Assembly: GCF_025833875.1 (NCBI RefSeq)
Contig: NZ_JAOYOD010000001.1
Span: 4,030,001-4,094,000, forward strand
Direction: 5' to 3'
Length of the DNA stretch: 64,000 nt
Source: Reichenbachiella ulvae
Lineage (GTDB): Bacteria; Bacteroidota; Bacteroidia; Cytophagales; Cyclobacteriaceae
This document shows positions 51,561 to 61,100 of this stretch, piece after piece (the stretch's first letter is position 1; each line of letters begins with the position of its first letter). The position numbers and the translations under genes were made by a program. Under the pieces are notes generated by a model, which saw nothing but the letters and a program-made list of their open reading frames with translations, was not told the DNA's origin and made no database searches.

Positions 51561-51568
51561 ATCAAATT

Positions 51569-51588
51569 TTCTGCCTTAACGCAGAAAT
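51569..51588 (+). terminator. Hairpin after the pentapeptide gene
   Basis: TTTCTGC pairs with GCAGAAA around CTTAAC. No full T-run follows, so it is a weak terminator or an RNA-stabilising hairpin. Confidence 0.4.
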
Positions 51589-51753
51589 GACATCAAAGTC
51601 CATACTTTAACTTTTATTTTCCCTAACGGTTTGTAACTTGCGTGATACGACTAATCACCATTGATCAACACTATTAACCACCTACCATTTAATTAGAATT
51701 ATTTGGTTAATAAATGATGACCATTGTATTCGTCTAAGCCCAAAAATAACAAC

Positions 51754-54414
51754 ATGATAAATAAATGCTTTTTTATCTTATCAATAGCCTACCTATTGCC
51801 TTTTATTGCTGAATGCCAAACACTATTGAAGGAAAGCTATCTCGGAGAATCATTTGTTGATGCCTGTAAAAGCATTGAACAAGAATACGAGGTTAATATC
51901 TATTTTGACCCTTCTTGGTTTGAAGGCAATTCAATCCAAAAAAGTGGTGAGTCCAAATCCATTGCTAGCTTTATCCTTGAAAACACTGATCAAAAGGTGT
52001 ATTCTTTATTAGAAATGTATGGATCTTATGTCTTGGTAATGAAAAACCCTGACTACTTCAAAGCAACATCAAATCAAAAAGAAGATCTAATAGTCATAGG
52101 CACGGAGGATGCCAAACCCAATGAAATAGTAACCGTAACTGGAACCATCATTGATGGCAGCAATGATGAAGGTCTTTTAGGTGCTAAAGCATATATCAGA
52201 ACATTAAACATTGGTGCTATCAGTGATTTCAATGGCAATTATAACTTAAAGGTTCCTGTAGGGAAATATTCTATTGAATTCAGTTCTGTTGGTTATGAAG
52301 CCAAAAAAGTAGACGCTTATATCAAGTCCTCCGGATCCTTTGATATTAATTTATTTTCAGGATCAGTAGAGTTAGAAGAATTAGTCATAAGAGCCGAACC
52401 AGATGGAGCCAATGTAAACCAACGTGTGGCTGGCCTTCAACAGATGTCAGCCAAAACGATCAAACAATTACCCACTTTTATGGGTGAAGTCGATCCAGTG
52501 AAAAGCTTAACCACTTTACCCGGCATAACTACAGCAGGAGAGCTTTCCTCTGGCTTCAATGTTCGTGGTGGAGAATCCGGTCAAAACTTGATTCTACAGG
52601 ATGGGGCCATTATTTACAACCCGACACACTTATTCGGCTTCTATAGTGCCTTTAACTCAGATATGATCGACAAGGTAGACTTATATAAAGGGGGTGGACC
52701 AGCAAACTATGGCGGAAGGGTATCTTCAGTTCTTTCAATCAAATTGAGAAATGGTGATGATCAACATTTCAAAGCCAATGGAGGTATTGGGTTAGTTTCG
52801 AGCCGACTAACTGTTGAAGGTCCTATTGTGAAAGACAAGGTCTCTTTCTTAATAGGAGGTAGAACTTCATACACCAATTGGCTTATGCATTCACTCAATA
52901 ATATTGAGTTAAACAACAGTTCGGCTCAATTTTATGACTTTAATGGAAAACTGCTCTATCGTATGAGCACTAAGGACTTTATAACAGCTTCATTCTATAG
53001 AAGTCATGATGATTTCAACCTCAACAATGAAGCAGTCTATGATTGGAACACACAAAATTTCAGTTTCGATTGGAATCACATTTACGGAGACAACTTAATT
53101 TCAACCTTGAATTTTGCAAGTAGTGATTATTGGGTGAAAACCACCAATCAGGAAAACCCTCTAGATACCTATAGTTTCGACAATGGTATCAATACCCTCT
53201 CGGGTAAATTAGAATTTCAATATAAAATGTTTTATAAGAATACCGTCACTGCGGGCATTGAATACAACAATAATGGCATAAGTCCAGGCACCCTTGAACC
53301 AGGCGCATTATCCTCGCTCGAATATGCCAAGATTCCAGATCAAAGTTCACAACAGATCGATTATTTCATTCATGACGATTGGGACTTGAGTCAAAGAATG
53401 GCCGTGTCTGCCGGCCTAAGATATTCAACCTTCTATCGTTTTGGTCCAGACAAAATTTATTCTTTTGAAGAAAACAGCTCCGGAAAACCAGTGGTTTCCT
53501 CTAGCCAAGATTATAAATCCGGGGAATTAATTGATAATTTTTCAGCTCTTGAACCAAGGATATCGCTAAGGTATCTTTTGGATGCCAATACCTCCATCAA
53601 AGCCAGTTACTACCGTTCATTCCAGTATCTTCATTTAGTTTCCAATACTGTTTCGGCAACTCCTCAGGATTATTATTTAGCTAGTGGACCGAACCTAAAA
53701 CCTCAATTTGCAGATCAGTTCGCATTAGGAGCTTTCAAAAACCTATATGATAGTCAATATGAAATTTCAGTAGAAGGATATTATAAGGACATGCGCAATG
53801 TCATAGACTTTATAGAAGGAGCAGAAATAATAGGTAATGATCAAATTGAGGGAAGTTTGGTTCAGGGTATTGGAAAATCTTATGGGGTAGAATTCCAATT
53901 CAAAAAGAACAAAGGCAGGTTGAATGGCTGGATCTCTTATACTTATTCCCGTAGTTTGAAAAAGTTTGATGGAAGTTCAGAAATCGAAACTATCAACAAT
54001 GGAAAGTACTACAGTTCTAATTTTGACAAACCACATGACCTTACCCTGGTAGCTAATTACAAACTAGCCCCAAGGTTAATTCTTTCTGCGAACTTTAGCT
54101 ATAGCACAGGAAGACCTATCACTGTTCCGATATCTAAATATAGCTATGACAAAACCTTGGCTGTTTTAATTTATTCTGAAAGGAATGCCTATCGGGTACC
54201 GGACTATCATCGACTTGATATATCGCTTACACTCAAAGAAAATTTTAAGAAAAACAAAATATTGAGTGGAGAATGGGTTTTCTCTGTATTCAACATTTAC
54301 GGTAGAGAAAATGCTTATTCCATTTATTTCAACGATTCAGGTCAGGCGCGCAAACTCTCTATTCTTGGTTCCGCATTTCCATCTCTTACTTACAATTTTA
54401 GAATTTCAAAATAA
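51754..54414 (+). CDS. TonB-dependent receptor with STN and carboxypeptidase-regulatory-like domains
   Basis: 886 aa from the ATG at 51754 (MINKCFFILSIAYLLPFI); the longer TTG start is not family-like. The signal peptide ends near ECQ, then comes an STN-like domain (residues ~20-110), a CarboxypepD_reg domain (VTVTGTIIDGSNDEGLLGAK), and a plug (FMGEVDPVKSLTTLPGITTA, GFNVRGGESGQNLILQDGAI). A long barrel ends in YNFRISK. The plug and barrel resemble receptors paired with DUF4249 lipoproteins. Its stop overlaps the first DUF4249 start by one base (TAATG). No sigma/FecR pair is adjacent. Substrate unknown. Confidence 0.93.
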   Translation: MINKCFFILSIAYLLPFIAECQTLLKESYLGESFVDACKSIEQEYEVNIYFDPSWFEGNSIQKSGESKSIASFILENTDQKVYSLLEMYGSYVLVMKNPDYFKATSNQKEDLIVIGTEDAKPNEIVTVTGTIIDGSNDEGLLGAKAYIRTLNIGAISDFNGNYNLKVPVGKYSIEFSSVGYEAKKVDAYIKSSGSFDINLFSGSVELEELVIRAEPDGANVNQRVAGLQQMSAKTIKQLPTFMGEVDPVKSLTTLPGITTAGELSSGFNVRGGESGQNLILQDGAIIYNPTHLFGFYSAFNSDMIDKVDLYKGGGPANYGGRVSSVLSIKLRNGDDQHFKANGGIGLVSSRLTVEGPIVKDKVSFLIGGRTSYTNWLMHSLNNIELNNSSAQFYDFNGKLLYRMSTKDFITASFYRSHDDFNLNNEAVYDWNTQNFSFDWNHIYGDNLISTLNFASSDYWVKTTNQENPLDTYSFDNGINTLSGKLEFQYKMFYKNTVTAGIEYNNNGISPGTLEPGALSSLEYAKIPDQSSQQIDYFIHDDWDLSQRMAVSAGLRYSTFYRFGPDKIYSFEENSSGKPVVSSSQDYKSGELIDNFSALEPRISLRYLLDANTSIKASYYRSFQYLHLVSNTVSATPQDYYLASGPNLKPQFADQFALGAFKNLYDSQYEISVEGYYKDMRNVIDFIEGAEIIGNDQIEGSLVQGIGKSYGVEFQFKKNKGRLNGWISYTYSRSLKKFDGSSEIETINNGKYYSSNFDKPHDLTLVANYKLAPRLILSANFSYSTGRPITVPISKYSYDKTLAVLIYSERNAYRVPDYHRLDISLTLKENFKKNKILSGEWVFSVFNIYGRENAYSIYFNDSGQARKLSILGSAFPSLTYNFRISK

Positions 54415-55517
54415 TGAGATTGACACTGGTCATCATTGTTATTTCGCTATCCTCCTGTGTTAGCACTTACAACTTTGAAATTGACGAACCAAGTCGATTC
54501 TTAGTAGTAGATGGATTTGTTTCTAATATCTCCTTTGATGACATCAATGCTAGAATGGAAACGGACCTGCCATTGGATGCCAGGTATTTTGATCTGGAAT
54601 TAAAGTATTCTAGTGTGGTCTCAAATACCCGAGACGAATTGATATCTGGTGCGCAAATATTGCTTGTTAATGACAACAATGAATCATGGGACTATGTTGA
54701 ATCAGAACCAGGAAAATACTTATTGGCATTCGAGAATTTTAAAGTAGAACCAGGCCTCGAATACCATATTGAAATTACTCTACCGAATGGTGAGCAATAT
54801 AAATCAACGCCATCAGGCCTTCCAGAAGGTCGCAAAAGTGAAATTGAATATTACGAATCTACGAAATTGGTCTATGAAATAGAACTTGGAGAAGAGGTCA
54901 TTAAGGAATTGAAAGGAGTCCAATTGAGAGCAAATATTCCAGAGAAGCAGGGGGAACTCAACGAATACATTAAATGGGACTTTAATACAACTTTTGTAGT
55001 CATTGCAAGAAACCTACCTACTAACACGGACCCAAACTATGAATGCTGGGCGACTGACATTTATTATTACGACGACTTCTTCGTTGGAGAGGCTTCTGAA
55101 GTCAACTCTACATTGGATTTACAATTTGTGGATACCGATCATCATCAGATTTATGACGGCTTCTCTATATTAATTAGACAACAAATTCTAAACGAGGGAT
55201 ATTATGACTTTTGGTCTGGAATAGAAAAACAAAAAAAACAATCAGATCTATTTGCACCACCTCCCTACAATTTACCTACCAATATATCAGGTGTTAACAA
55301 TAATAACCCGGCATTTGGCTATTTCGGAGTGGTGAAGGAATATTTCCATAGATGGACATTTTCAAACGACATGGTATCCTACCCAATCATTTTTTATGAT
55401 GTATGCAATATCCCTGATTTAGACCCTGCTCCATTTTGCTTCAACTGTATGGCCTACGACATTTCTACTGGTCTAACTATCACGAATGAAAAACCTCTTT
55501 GGTGGAATGAAAAATAA
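54414..55517 (+). CDS. DUF4249 lipoprotein (copy 1)
   Basis: 367 aa. Lipoprotein signal with lipobox SLSSC, then VSTYNFEIDEPSRFLVVDGF, the usual start of DUF4249. The rest is beta-rich with conserved blocks, GEEVIKELKGVQLRANIPEK, TNTDPNYECWATDIYYY and LFAPPPYNLPTNISG. DUF4249 lipoproteins are encoded next to TonB receptors in Bacteroidota and probably act as surface partners, as SusD does for SusC (inference). It ends EKPLWWNEK. It overlaps the next gene by 11 bases. Confidence 0.9.
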   Translation: MRLTLVIIVISLSSCVSTYNFEIDEPSRFLVVDGFVSNISFDDINARMETDLPLDARYFDLELKYSSVVSNTRDELISGAQILLVNDNNESWDYVESEPGKYLLAFENFKVEPGLEYHIEITLPNGEQYKSTPSGLPEGRKSEIEYYESTKLVYEIELGEEVIKELKGVQLRANIPEKQGELNEYIKWDFNTTFVVIARNLPTNTDPNYECWATDIYYYDDFFVGEASEVNSTLDLQFVDTDHHQIYDGFSILIRQQILNEGYYDFWSGIEKQKKQSDLFAPPPYNLPTNISGVNNNNPAFGYFGVVKEYFHRWTFSNDMVSYPIIFYDVCNIPDLDPAPFCFNCMAYDISTGLTITNEKPLWWNEK

Positions 55518-56610
55518 ATTTACAATCATTTTAATTGCCTTATTCTGGGCTTCATGCATTAGCACCTATGAATTTGAGGTCAATGAAGTTGAAAAAGCAT
55601 TAGTTGTAGAGGGTTTTATATCAGATCAATCCTACTCTGATTTAAACATGGAGCCTACGGACCCCCGATATTTCGATATAAAACTTAGCTGGACAGGACA
55701 AGTGAAAAACTCATTGAATGAAAAAGTCAGAGGAGCAGAAGTAATTATCCATTCTGATCAAAATCAAAGTTGGGATTATTCTGAAACAGATGCTGGAGTA
55801 TATCAACTTTTCTACGAGGATTTTAAAGCGGAACAAGATCAACAATACCAACTTGAAATAATTCTGCCGGAAGGAGATGTATTTTACAGTGAGTGGGTCG
55901 GTCTTCCTTCTTCCTCTCTAACTGGCACATTGAAATACGAGGAAATAGAAAAAGATATTTATAGCATCGAGTTAGGAGAAGAAATAATAATCAAAGCCAA
56001 GGGATTACAATTGAAAGTGGATATGCCAGAAAACATTACTCCATCTTCTACTGAATACTACAAATGGGATTTTGATATTACTTATGGATTTGTCGCCAGA
56101 TTGAATCCAACGCAAACTGATCCAAACTATCGATGCTGGATAACCGAAGAGTTGTTTTATCCAGGTTTTGAAGTAGCTGAATTCGATCAGCCTGGTACAA
56201 GTCATGAAATGGTGTTTGTCAACACTGCAGTAGATAAAATACACGAGGGTTTATCAGTACTTGTTCGTCAACATGCTATGGCCGAAAGTTATTTTTCCTA
56301 CTGGAACGACATCAAAAGACAAGAAGAACAAGAAGGTCTGTTTGCTCCTCCTCCTTATAATCTAAAAACCAACATGAGTTCAAATAACCCTAACGTTCCA
56401 GTCTATGGTTATTTTGGAGCAGTAAGCGAATCCTACTATCGTTGGATTTTCAATCCTAAAATGGTTTCATATAACATCATATATCCTGAGTCATTAAGAA
56501 GCTCATGTAATATTCCTTTACCTCCTCCATCATGCTATGACTGTCGACAAGCAGAATTAGTAGTTAGATCTAGAATAACCAACCAAAAACCTTGGTGGTG
56601 GAACAATTAA
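55507..56610 (+). CDS. DUF4249 lipoprotein (copy 2)
   Basis: 367 aa from the ATG at 55507 (MKNKFTIILIALFWASC); an upstream in-frame Met is less likely. Lipobox FWASC, then ISTYEFEVNEVEKALVVEGF. It matches copy 1 in order, length and motifs (TQTDPNYRCWITEELFY, GLFAPPPYNLKTNMSS) and in its end (NQKPWWWNN). It is therefore a tandem duplicate of the same gene, diverged by many substitutions. It overlaps copy 1 by 11 bases. The following gene begins 20 bp after its stop. Confidence 0.9.
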   Translation: MKNKFTIILIALFWASCISTYEFEVNEVEKALVVEGFISDQSYSDLNMEPTDPRYFDIKLSWTGQVKNSLNEKVRGAEVIIHSDQNQSWDYSETDAGVYQLFYEDFKAEQDQQYQLEIILPEGDVFYSEWVGLPSSSLTGTLKYEEIEKDIYSIELGEEIIIKAKGLQLKVDMPENITPSSTEYYKWDFDITYGFVARLNPTQTDPNYRCWITEELFYPGFEVAEFDQPGTSHEMVFVNTAVDKIHEGLSVLVRQHAMAESYFSYWNDIKRQEEQEGLFAPPPYNLKTNMSSNNPNVPVYGYFGAVSESYYRWIFNPKMVSYNIIYPESLRSSCNIPLPPPSCYDCRQAELVVRSRITNQKPWWWNN

Positions 56611-56630
56611 CCAAAGATTTACTTTCCCAA

Positions 56631-58646
56631 ATGAAAAAATATAAACTCATTCTTACCGCAATTCTACTTGCTCATTGTGTTTTTATTCAAGCCCAAGACC
56701 TTTCTGTCTTGACCAATAAGAATACCTATATAACAAAAGAGCAGGTGTTATTTGATATTGTTAAGATCGGTAACTCTAGTGAGTCGGAAGGGTTTTTGAC
56801 TACTATCGATTTGGTAGCTCCTAATGGTAGTATTATCGAAACACAGTCCCTAATAAAAACCTCAAAAGACCAACTGTTCTTTTATTTGACTGATTCATTA
56901 AAAACAGGGATATATAGGCTCATTGCTCATTCACCTGGTAGTCATCAAGTAGAAAAACGGATTCATGTTTTCGGTGATAAAACTACCAACATTGAGGATA
57001 GGCAACCTATCAAATTGGAATATTTTCTGGATGCTTCTGAATTTGTTAATGGAGTAGAATCAAAAATCAGCTTCAGGAGTTTGGACGAACTGGGATCGGG
57101 CATATCCACTACCTTATCAATTGTCGATGATCAAGATTCTGTGATTCAGTTTTTGCAAACAGATGCAAACGGAATCGTTTCTACCACAATCACACCCAAT
57201 TCCAATTTTTATAGGGTGAATTATGAAGGACGATCAATAGTTCTTCCCATTTCAAATCGGGATGTTTTCCAGAGTTCCCTTCAAATAATAACTGATAGTC
57301 TACACTATAAAATAGAAAACACTCAAAAGGTCGTTTCGATCGAATGGAATGGTACTAACATGTTGTCGGATAAGCTTTCATCTGAGAATTCTTCAATATT
57401 AATGGGACAACTAAAATTAGAACCCGGTATTAACTCCATCATAATTTCGGACTCTTCTGGCTATTTTTTAAAAAGAATCATTGCCCATAAAGCTGAGCTA
57501 AGTTCCGACAGCATTTGGAAATCAAAAAAACAAATTGCTTCCGTCTATCTGGAAGAGGATAAGGATTATTATCAATTCGATGCTTTTGAGTATTACTTTC
57601 TTGATCAATACGGTTTGGACATACAACTTGTAACTAATAGAGATTTTGAATCCTATTTAAGGGTCTTTAAAGACCAGCTCACCTCAATTGAAAATCAAGA
57701 AAGAATAAAACTAATAAATGAGGGAGGGTTGATATCTCTAAAGGATGAAAAGTCATTCGGAAGAGTCTCTATGCTCACAGTACCACATCTGGAGCCTATT
57801 GAAATGCTTAGGTCAGATATTACCGGCCTTCATCAATTTGAAAAATGGATGCCAGAAGAAGAAACCAGAGTTTTCCCATACCTCTTGGCCGGTAACTTGA
57901 TTCCATTAAGAGAGGTTCCCGTTTATGAAAGAGCCAATTACAAATATTCTCCTCTTAAACAAATTTTGAGTGTAGATGAAAAGACTCAAGAATATCTCTC
58001 CTCTTTAAAGGATCTTCAATCCATCAACAAATCATATAGAGAGGACGAGGAGGAGTTGCTAATTCCTGAGGCAGATTTCACTTATTCTATGGAAGATTTT
58101 CAAATACCTGAAACCATGGAAGACCTGATCAATAATATTGTGAAATACTTATCTGTACAGTATGAAAATAATGAACCTCAGTTTTCACTTTATCGGTACA
58201 TGACCATATACAAGTTTGACGCTCCTCCTATCATTTTTATCAATGACGAGCCTACTTATGATTGCAAATATGTGTTGAACATGGATCCAAAAGGTGTCGA
58301 GAGAGTAGAACTTCGTAATTCGATTCATTCAACCGCTACCTTAGGAAACTTGGGTCTAAAAGGGGCAGTTTCCATATATCTTAAAGATGGAATTGAAAAC
58401 CCTCTGGAAAAGCAAAATGCCGATTTGCCTGTTCTCAGAAAAAGAGTTGACCCGACTCAAAAAATGTCTAAAAACCCTCATTCACCTGATTTTAGGAAGC
58501 AATTGTTCTGGGGATGTATATCTGATATTGAAGAAATTGATATGAACAAGATCAAATCAGATTTGAAGGGCGAATATCAAATAGACCTGATAGAATGCAA
58601 GACTAAGATTCCAACAACAACCTCTAAAACTTACCAGGTACACTAA
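56631..58646 (+). CDS. Secreted protein with MG2-like N-terminus and TonB-plug-like C-terminal domain
   Basis: 671 aa from the ATG at 56631 (MKKYKLILTAILLAHCVFIQ, a signal peptide). The N-terminal ~230 residues look like macroglobulin-type beta domains (NTYITKEQVLFDIVKIGNS, TGIYRLIAHSPG). Near residues 555-620 the sequence FDAPPIIFINDEPTYDCKYV ... DPKGVERVELRNSI ... GLKGAVSIYLKDG follows the plan of a TonB-receptor plug ('FIDG ... IDPx.IE.IEVLK ... G..G.I.I.TK'), but no beta-barrel follows. It is the last gene of the receptor operon. Family similarity is by pattern only. Its role, perhaps as partner or competitor of the receptor plug, is inference. Confidence 0.8.
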   Translation: MKKYKLILTAILLAHCVFIQAQDLSVLTNKNTYITKEQVLFDIVKIGNSSESEGFLTTIDLVAPNGSIIETQSLIKTSKDQLFFYLTDSLKTGIYRLIAHSPGSHQVEKRIHVFGDKTTNIEDRQPIKLEYFLDASEFVNGVESKISFRSLDELGSGISTTLSIVDDQDSVIQFLQTDANGIVSTTITPNSNFYRVNYEGRSIVLPISNRDVFQSSLQIITDSLHYKIENTQKVVSIEWNGTNMLSDKLSSENSSILMGQLKLEPGINSIIISDSSGYFLKRIIAHKAELSSDSIWKSKKQIASVYLEEDKDYYQFDAFEYYFLDQYGLDIQLVTNRDFESYLRVFKDQLTSIENQERIKLINEGGLISLKDEKSFGRVSMLTVPHLEPIEMLRSDITGLHQFEKWMPEEETRVFPYLLAGNLIPLREVPVYERANYKYSPLKQILSVDEKTQEYLSSLKDLQSINKSYREDEEELLIPEADFTYSMEDFQIPETMEDLINNIVKYLSVQYENNEPQFSLYRYMTIYKFDAPPIIFINDEPTYDCKYVLNMDPKGVERVELRNSIHSTATLGNLGLKGAVSIYLKDGIENPLEKQNADLPVLRKRVDPTQKMSKNPHSPDFRKQLFWGCISDIEEIDMNKIKSDLKGEYQIDLIECKTKIPTTTSKTYQVH

Positions 58647-58649
58647 AGA

Positions 58650-60137
58650 TCACCTCGCCCAATTCATGCACCGCTTCACGGCATTGTGCCAGCCTTCATA
58701 GAGTTTGGCTCTAGTGAAGTCATCCATTTTCGGTTTGAACACTTTGTCAATGGATCGTTTTTTGAAAATCGAATCTTTGTTCCAAATCCCTGCGGTGATA
58801 CCAGCAAGATAAGCCGCACCCAAAGCTGTAGTTTCTATCACTGTAGGTCTTTCAACCTGTATGTTCATGATGTTGGCCTGAAACTGCATGAGGTAGTTGT
58901 TCACGCAAGCTCCTCCGTCAACTTTCAGGTCCGTCAATTGCAGACCAGAATCGGCAGCCATGGCTTGAAGCACATCTCTCGTCTGATAAGCCATCGAATC
59001 AAGAGTAGCCTTTACGATGTCCGACTGATTAGAGTCTCGTGTCAATCCAAAAATTCCTCCGCGGGCATACATATCCCAAAATGGTGCACCTAATCCAGCA
59101 AAAGCCGGAACAACATATACGCCTGATTCTGGATTGGCATTCTTTGCTATGGCCTCAGATTCATCAGCTGTTCGGATCATTTCTAATCCATCTCTTAACC
59201 ATTGTACAGCTGCACCCGCTACAAATACACTGCCCTCTAATGCGTAATCTATCTTACCATTAAAGCCCAAGGCAATTGTGGTCAATAATCCATTTTTAGA
59301 ATGCTGGATAGTCTCACCTGTATTCATCAGAATGAAACATCCGGTACCGTAAGTGTTTTTGGCCTGACCTGGTTCTACACAGCCCTGTCCAAACATACTC
59401 GCCTGCTGGTCTCCAGCCACACCTGTTATTTGTATCTCGGCTCCCTGAAGCTTGGCTGTGCCAAAGTAATAACCAGAATGAGTTACTTCAGGCAACATTT
59501 CTCTCGGGATTCTGAATTTTTCTAGTAACTCATCATCCCATTTCAATTCTGCGATATTGAATAGCAACGTTCGAGAGGCATTGGTGAAGTCCGTCAGATG
59601 AGACTCACCCTCTGTTAGATTCCAAAGCAGCCAGGTATCGATGGTACCAAACAAAAGTTCACCATTTTCTGCTTTACGTCTGGCGCCCGAAACATTATCC
59701 AGGATCCATTGGACTTTGGTAGCTGAAAAATAAGGGTCTAGAAGTAGTCCTGTAGTCTCTTTGATATAGGCTTCAATTCCTTCTTCCTCGTCTTTGAGGT
59801 CGTTGCACATCAGAGTAGTACGAGTATCCTGCCAGGATATGCAGTTGTAGATGGGTTTGCCACTGCGCTTTTCCCATACTACCACAGATTCTCTTTGGTT
59901 GGTTATACCAATAGTAGCCACTTGGCTAATACTTACTTTGGTCTTTTTCAATACCTCGTAAAGTACCTCCAGTTGGTCTTTATATATTGTTTTAGGATCA
60001 TACTCTACCCATCCAGGCTTAGGGTAGGTTTGCTTCAATTCTTTTTGAGCAACTCCGACCATTTTGGCCTTTTGATCGAAAAGTACCGCTCGAGAACTAC
60101 TCGTTCCCTGGTCCAATGCCAGTACATACTGCTTCAT
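58650..60137 (-). CDS. glpK: Glycerol kinase
   Basis: 495 aa. Phosphorylates glycerol to glycerol 3-phosphate. The N-terminal phosphate-binding loop is LALDQGTSSSRAVLFD, with TIGITNQRESVVVWEK. Catalytic and substrate blocks are GTIDTWLLWNL, GVAGDQQASMFGQGC, GTGCFILMNTG, VYVVPAFAGLGAPFWDMYAR and KVDGGACVNNYLMQFQA. All FGGY-family motifs are present and the length is normal. It faces the receptor operon with 3 bp between stops. No glycerol facilitator or dehydrogenase is adjacent. Confidence 0.98.
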   Translation of the reverse strand: MKQYVLALDQGTSSSRAVLFDQKAKMVGVAQKELKQTYPKPGWVEYDPKTIYKDQLEVLYEVLKKTKVSISQVATIGITNQRESVVVWEKRSGKPIYNCISWQDTRTTLMCNDLKDEEEGIEAYIKETTGLLLDPYFSATKVQWILDNVSGARRKAENGELLFGTIDTWLLWNLTEGESHLTDFTNASRTLLFNIAELKWDDELLEKFRIPREMLPEVTHSGYYFGTAKLQGAEIQITGVAGDQQASMFGQGCVEPGQAKNTYGTGCFILMNTGETIQHSKNGLLTTIALGFNGKIDYALEGSVFVAGAAVQWLRDGLEMIRTADESEAIAKNANPESGVYVVPAFAGLGAPFWDMYARGGIFGLTRDSNQSDIVKATLDSMAYQTRDVLQAMAADSGLQLTDLKVDGGACVNNYLMQFQANIMNIQVERPTVIETTALGAAYLAGITAGIWNKDSIFKKRSIDKVFKPKMDDFTRAKLYEGWHNAVKRCMNWAR

Positions 60138-60460
60138 GATGCCAAATATCAGTCAAATTGCTTATATATCTAATAGATCAATTTATGATTTTTTACATAG
60201 AAAAGCCAACTCTGTAATACATCTGAAATATTAGGAAATTAAAGTGCTGATAATCAACCAATAATAGGATAGTCTGGACAATATAAAAAAGCCCCAATAG
60301 CGGGAGCTATCAGGGCAAACTCAAAACATAACCAATCAACTAATCTATTGGTCCCGGCTGGACCATAAACTATGAAACTTTTAATCTAAAACTCGATTAG
60401 TTATTGGCAAGCCCTGTGCCAAACTGACAAATGGAATGTTAAAATAGGTGAAATGCCTAG
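60138..60460. other. Non-coding gap between glpK and the Lrp-type regulator
   Basis: About 320 bp without a gene. It holds the terminator of the Lrp gene (listed), the hairpin GGTCC-CGGCT-GGACC (60350-60364) and the hairpin TTGGCA-AGCCCTG-TGCCAA (near 60403-60421). Otherwise nothing was identified. The minus-strand reading of these three hairpins would be the 3' part of the Lrp-gene mRNA. Confidence 0.5.
60285..60316 (-). terminator. Terminator of the Lrp-type regulator gene
   Basis: On the minus strand, GCCCTGATAGC, loop TCCC, GCTATTGGGGC (one mismatch) is followed by six T (+ strand 60285-60290). It lies about 150 bp beyond the Lrp stop. Confidence 0.75.
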
Positions 60461-60982
60461 TTATTGTCCATTGCCAAAATGGACGTGCATTGGTACTGCA
60501 TGGCTATTCTTTATTTCGGCCATAACAAATGTGCTATGTGCGCTACCCACGTTGCTTACAGATCCCAAAGTATTAAAAACAAAATCCTGGTAGTGCTTCA
60601 TATCTTTCACCATTACCTTCAATAGAAAGTCATGGTCGCCAGATATATTGTAGCACTCTGTTACTTCATCTATCGTCATGATCTCCTCTACGAAGCGATG
60701 TCCAATGGACTGACTGTGTTCCTTGAGCGTGATATTGCAAAAAACAATGAGTCCAGAACCTAGTTTTTCTGCATCCAGCACCGCGACATACTTTTTGACA
60801 TAGCCATGTTTCTCCAATCTTTTGACTCGCTCAAACACAGGAGTAGGCGAAAGGTTGACTTTAGCGGCCAGCTCCTTTGTAGTCAGGCTCGAGTCTTTCT
60901 GAAGCATCGCCAGCAATCGATGGTCCACTGCATCCAATTTTGGCACAGAATATTTTTCTTTTCCTTCCTTCATTTTATTCAA
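60461..60982 (-). CDS. Lrp/AsnC-family transcriptional regulator
   Basis: 173 aa. N-terminal HTH: AVDHRLLAMLQKDSSLTTKE then LAAKVNLSPTPVFERVKRLEK. The C-terminal RAM domain (GLIVFCNITLKEHSQSIGHRF, VTECYNISGDHDFLLKVMVK) binds amino acids. Its ATG faces metE with 118 bp between starts. In such a divergent arrangement the regulator often controls the neighbour; control of metE by methionine or another amino acid is inferred. The protein ends in a short His/Gln-rich tail (VPMHVHFGNGQ). Confidence 0.92.
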   Translation of the reverse strand: MNKMKEGKEKYSVPKLDAVDHRLLAMLQKDSSLTTKELAAKVNLSPTPVFERVKRLEKHGYVKKYVAVLDAEKLGSGLIVFCNITLKEHSQSIGHRFVEEIMTIDEVTECYNISGDHDFLLKVMVKDMKHYQDFVFNTLGSVSNVGSAHSTFVMAEIKNSHAVPMHVHFGNGQ

Positions 60983-61051
60983 TGAATAAATTAATTATCT
61001 GTTATTTACGATTATATAGGTTTGTTTTTCGAATATATGGAATAATCAAAG

Positions 61052-61077
61052 ATGTATTATCTATACATATAGCTTTG
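61052..61077 (+). promoter_or_regulatory. Putative metE promoter and palindromic operator
   Basis: TAGCTTTG at 61070-61077 matches the -7 consensus TAnnTTTG and lies 23 bp before the metE ATG. Directly upstream is the inverted repeat ATGTAT-TATCT-ATACAT (61052-61068), which would overlap the polymerase site. The divergent Lrp regulator is the obvious candidate to bind it. No -33 box is clear. Confidence 0.45.
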
Positions 61078-61100
61078 TGAAGAAAATAAAGCTAATTAAA

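Noticed and set aside
61000..61100. Cobalamin or SAM riboswitch upstream of metE
   Set aside because: The leader after the likely promoter is only about 23 nt, too short for either riboswitch, and no conserved motif is visible.
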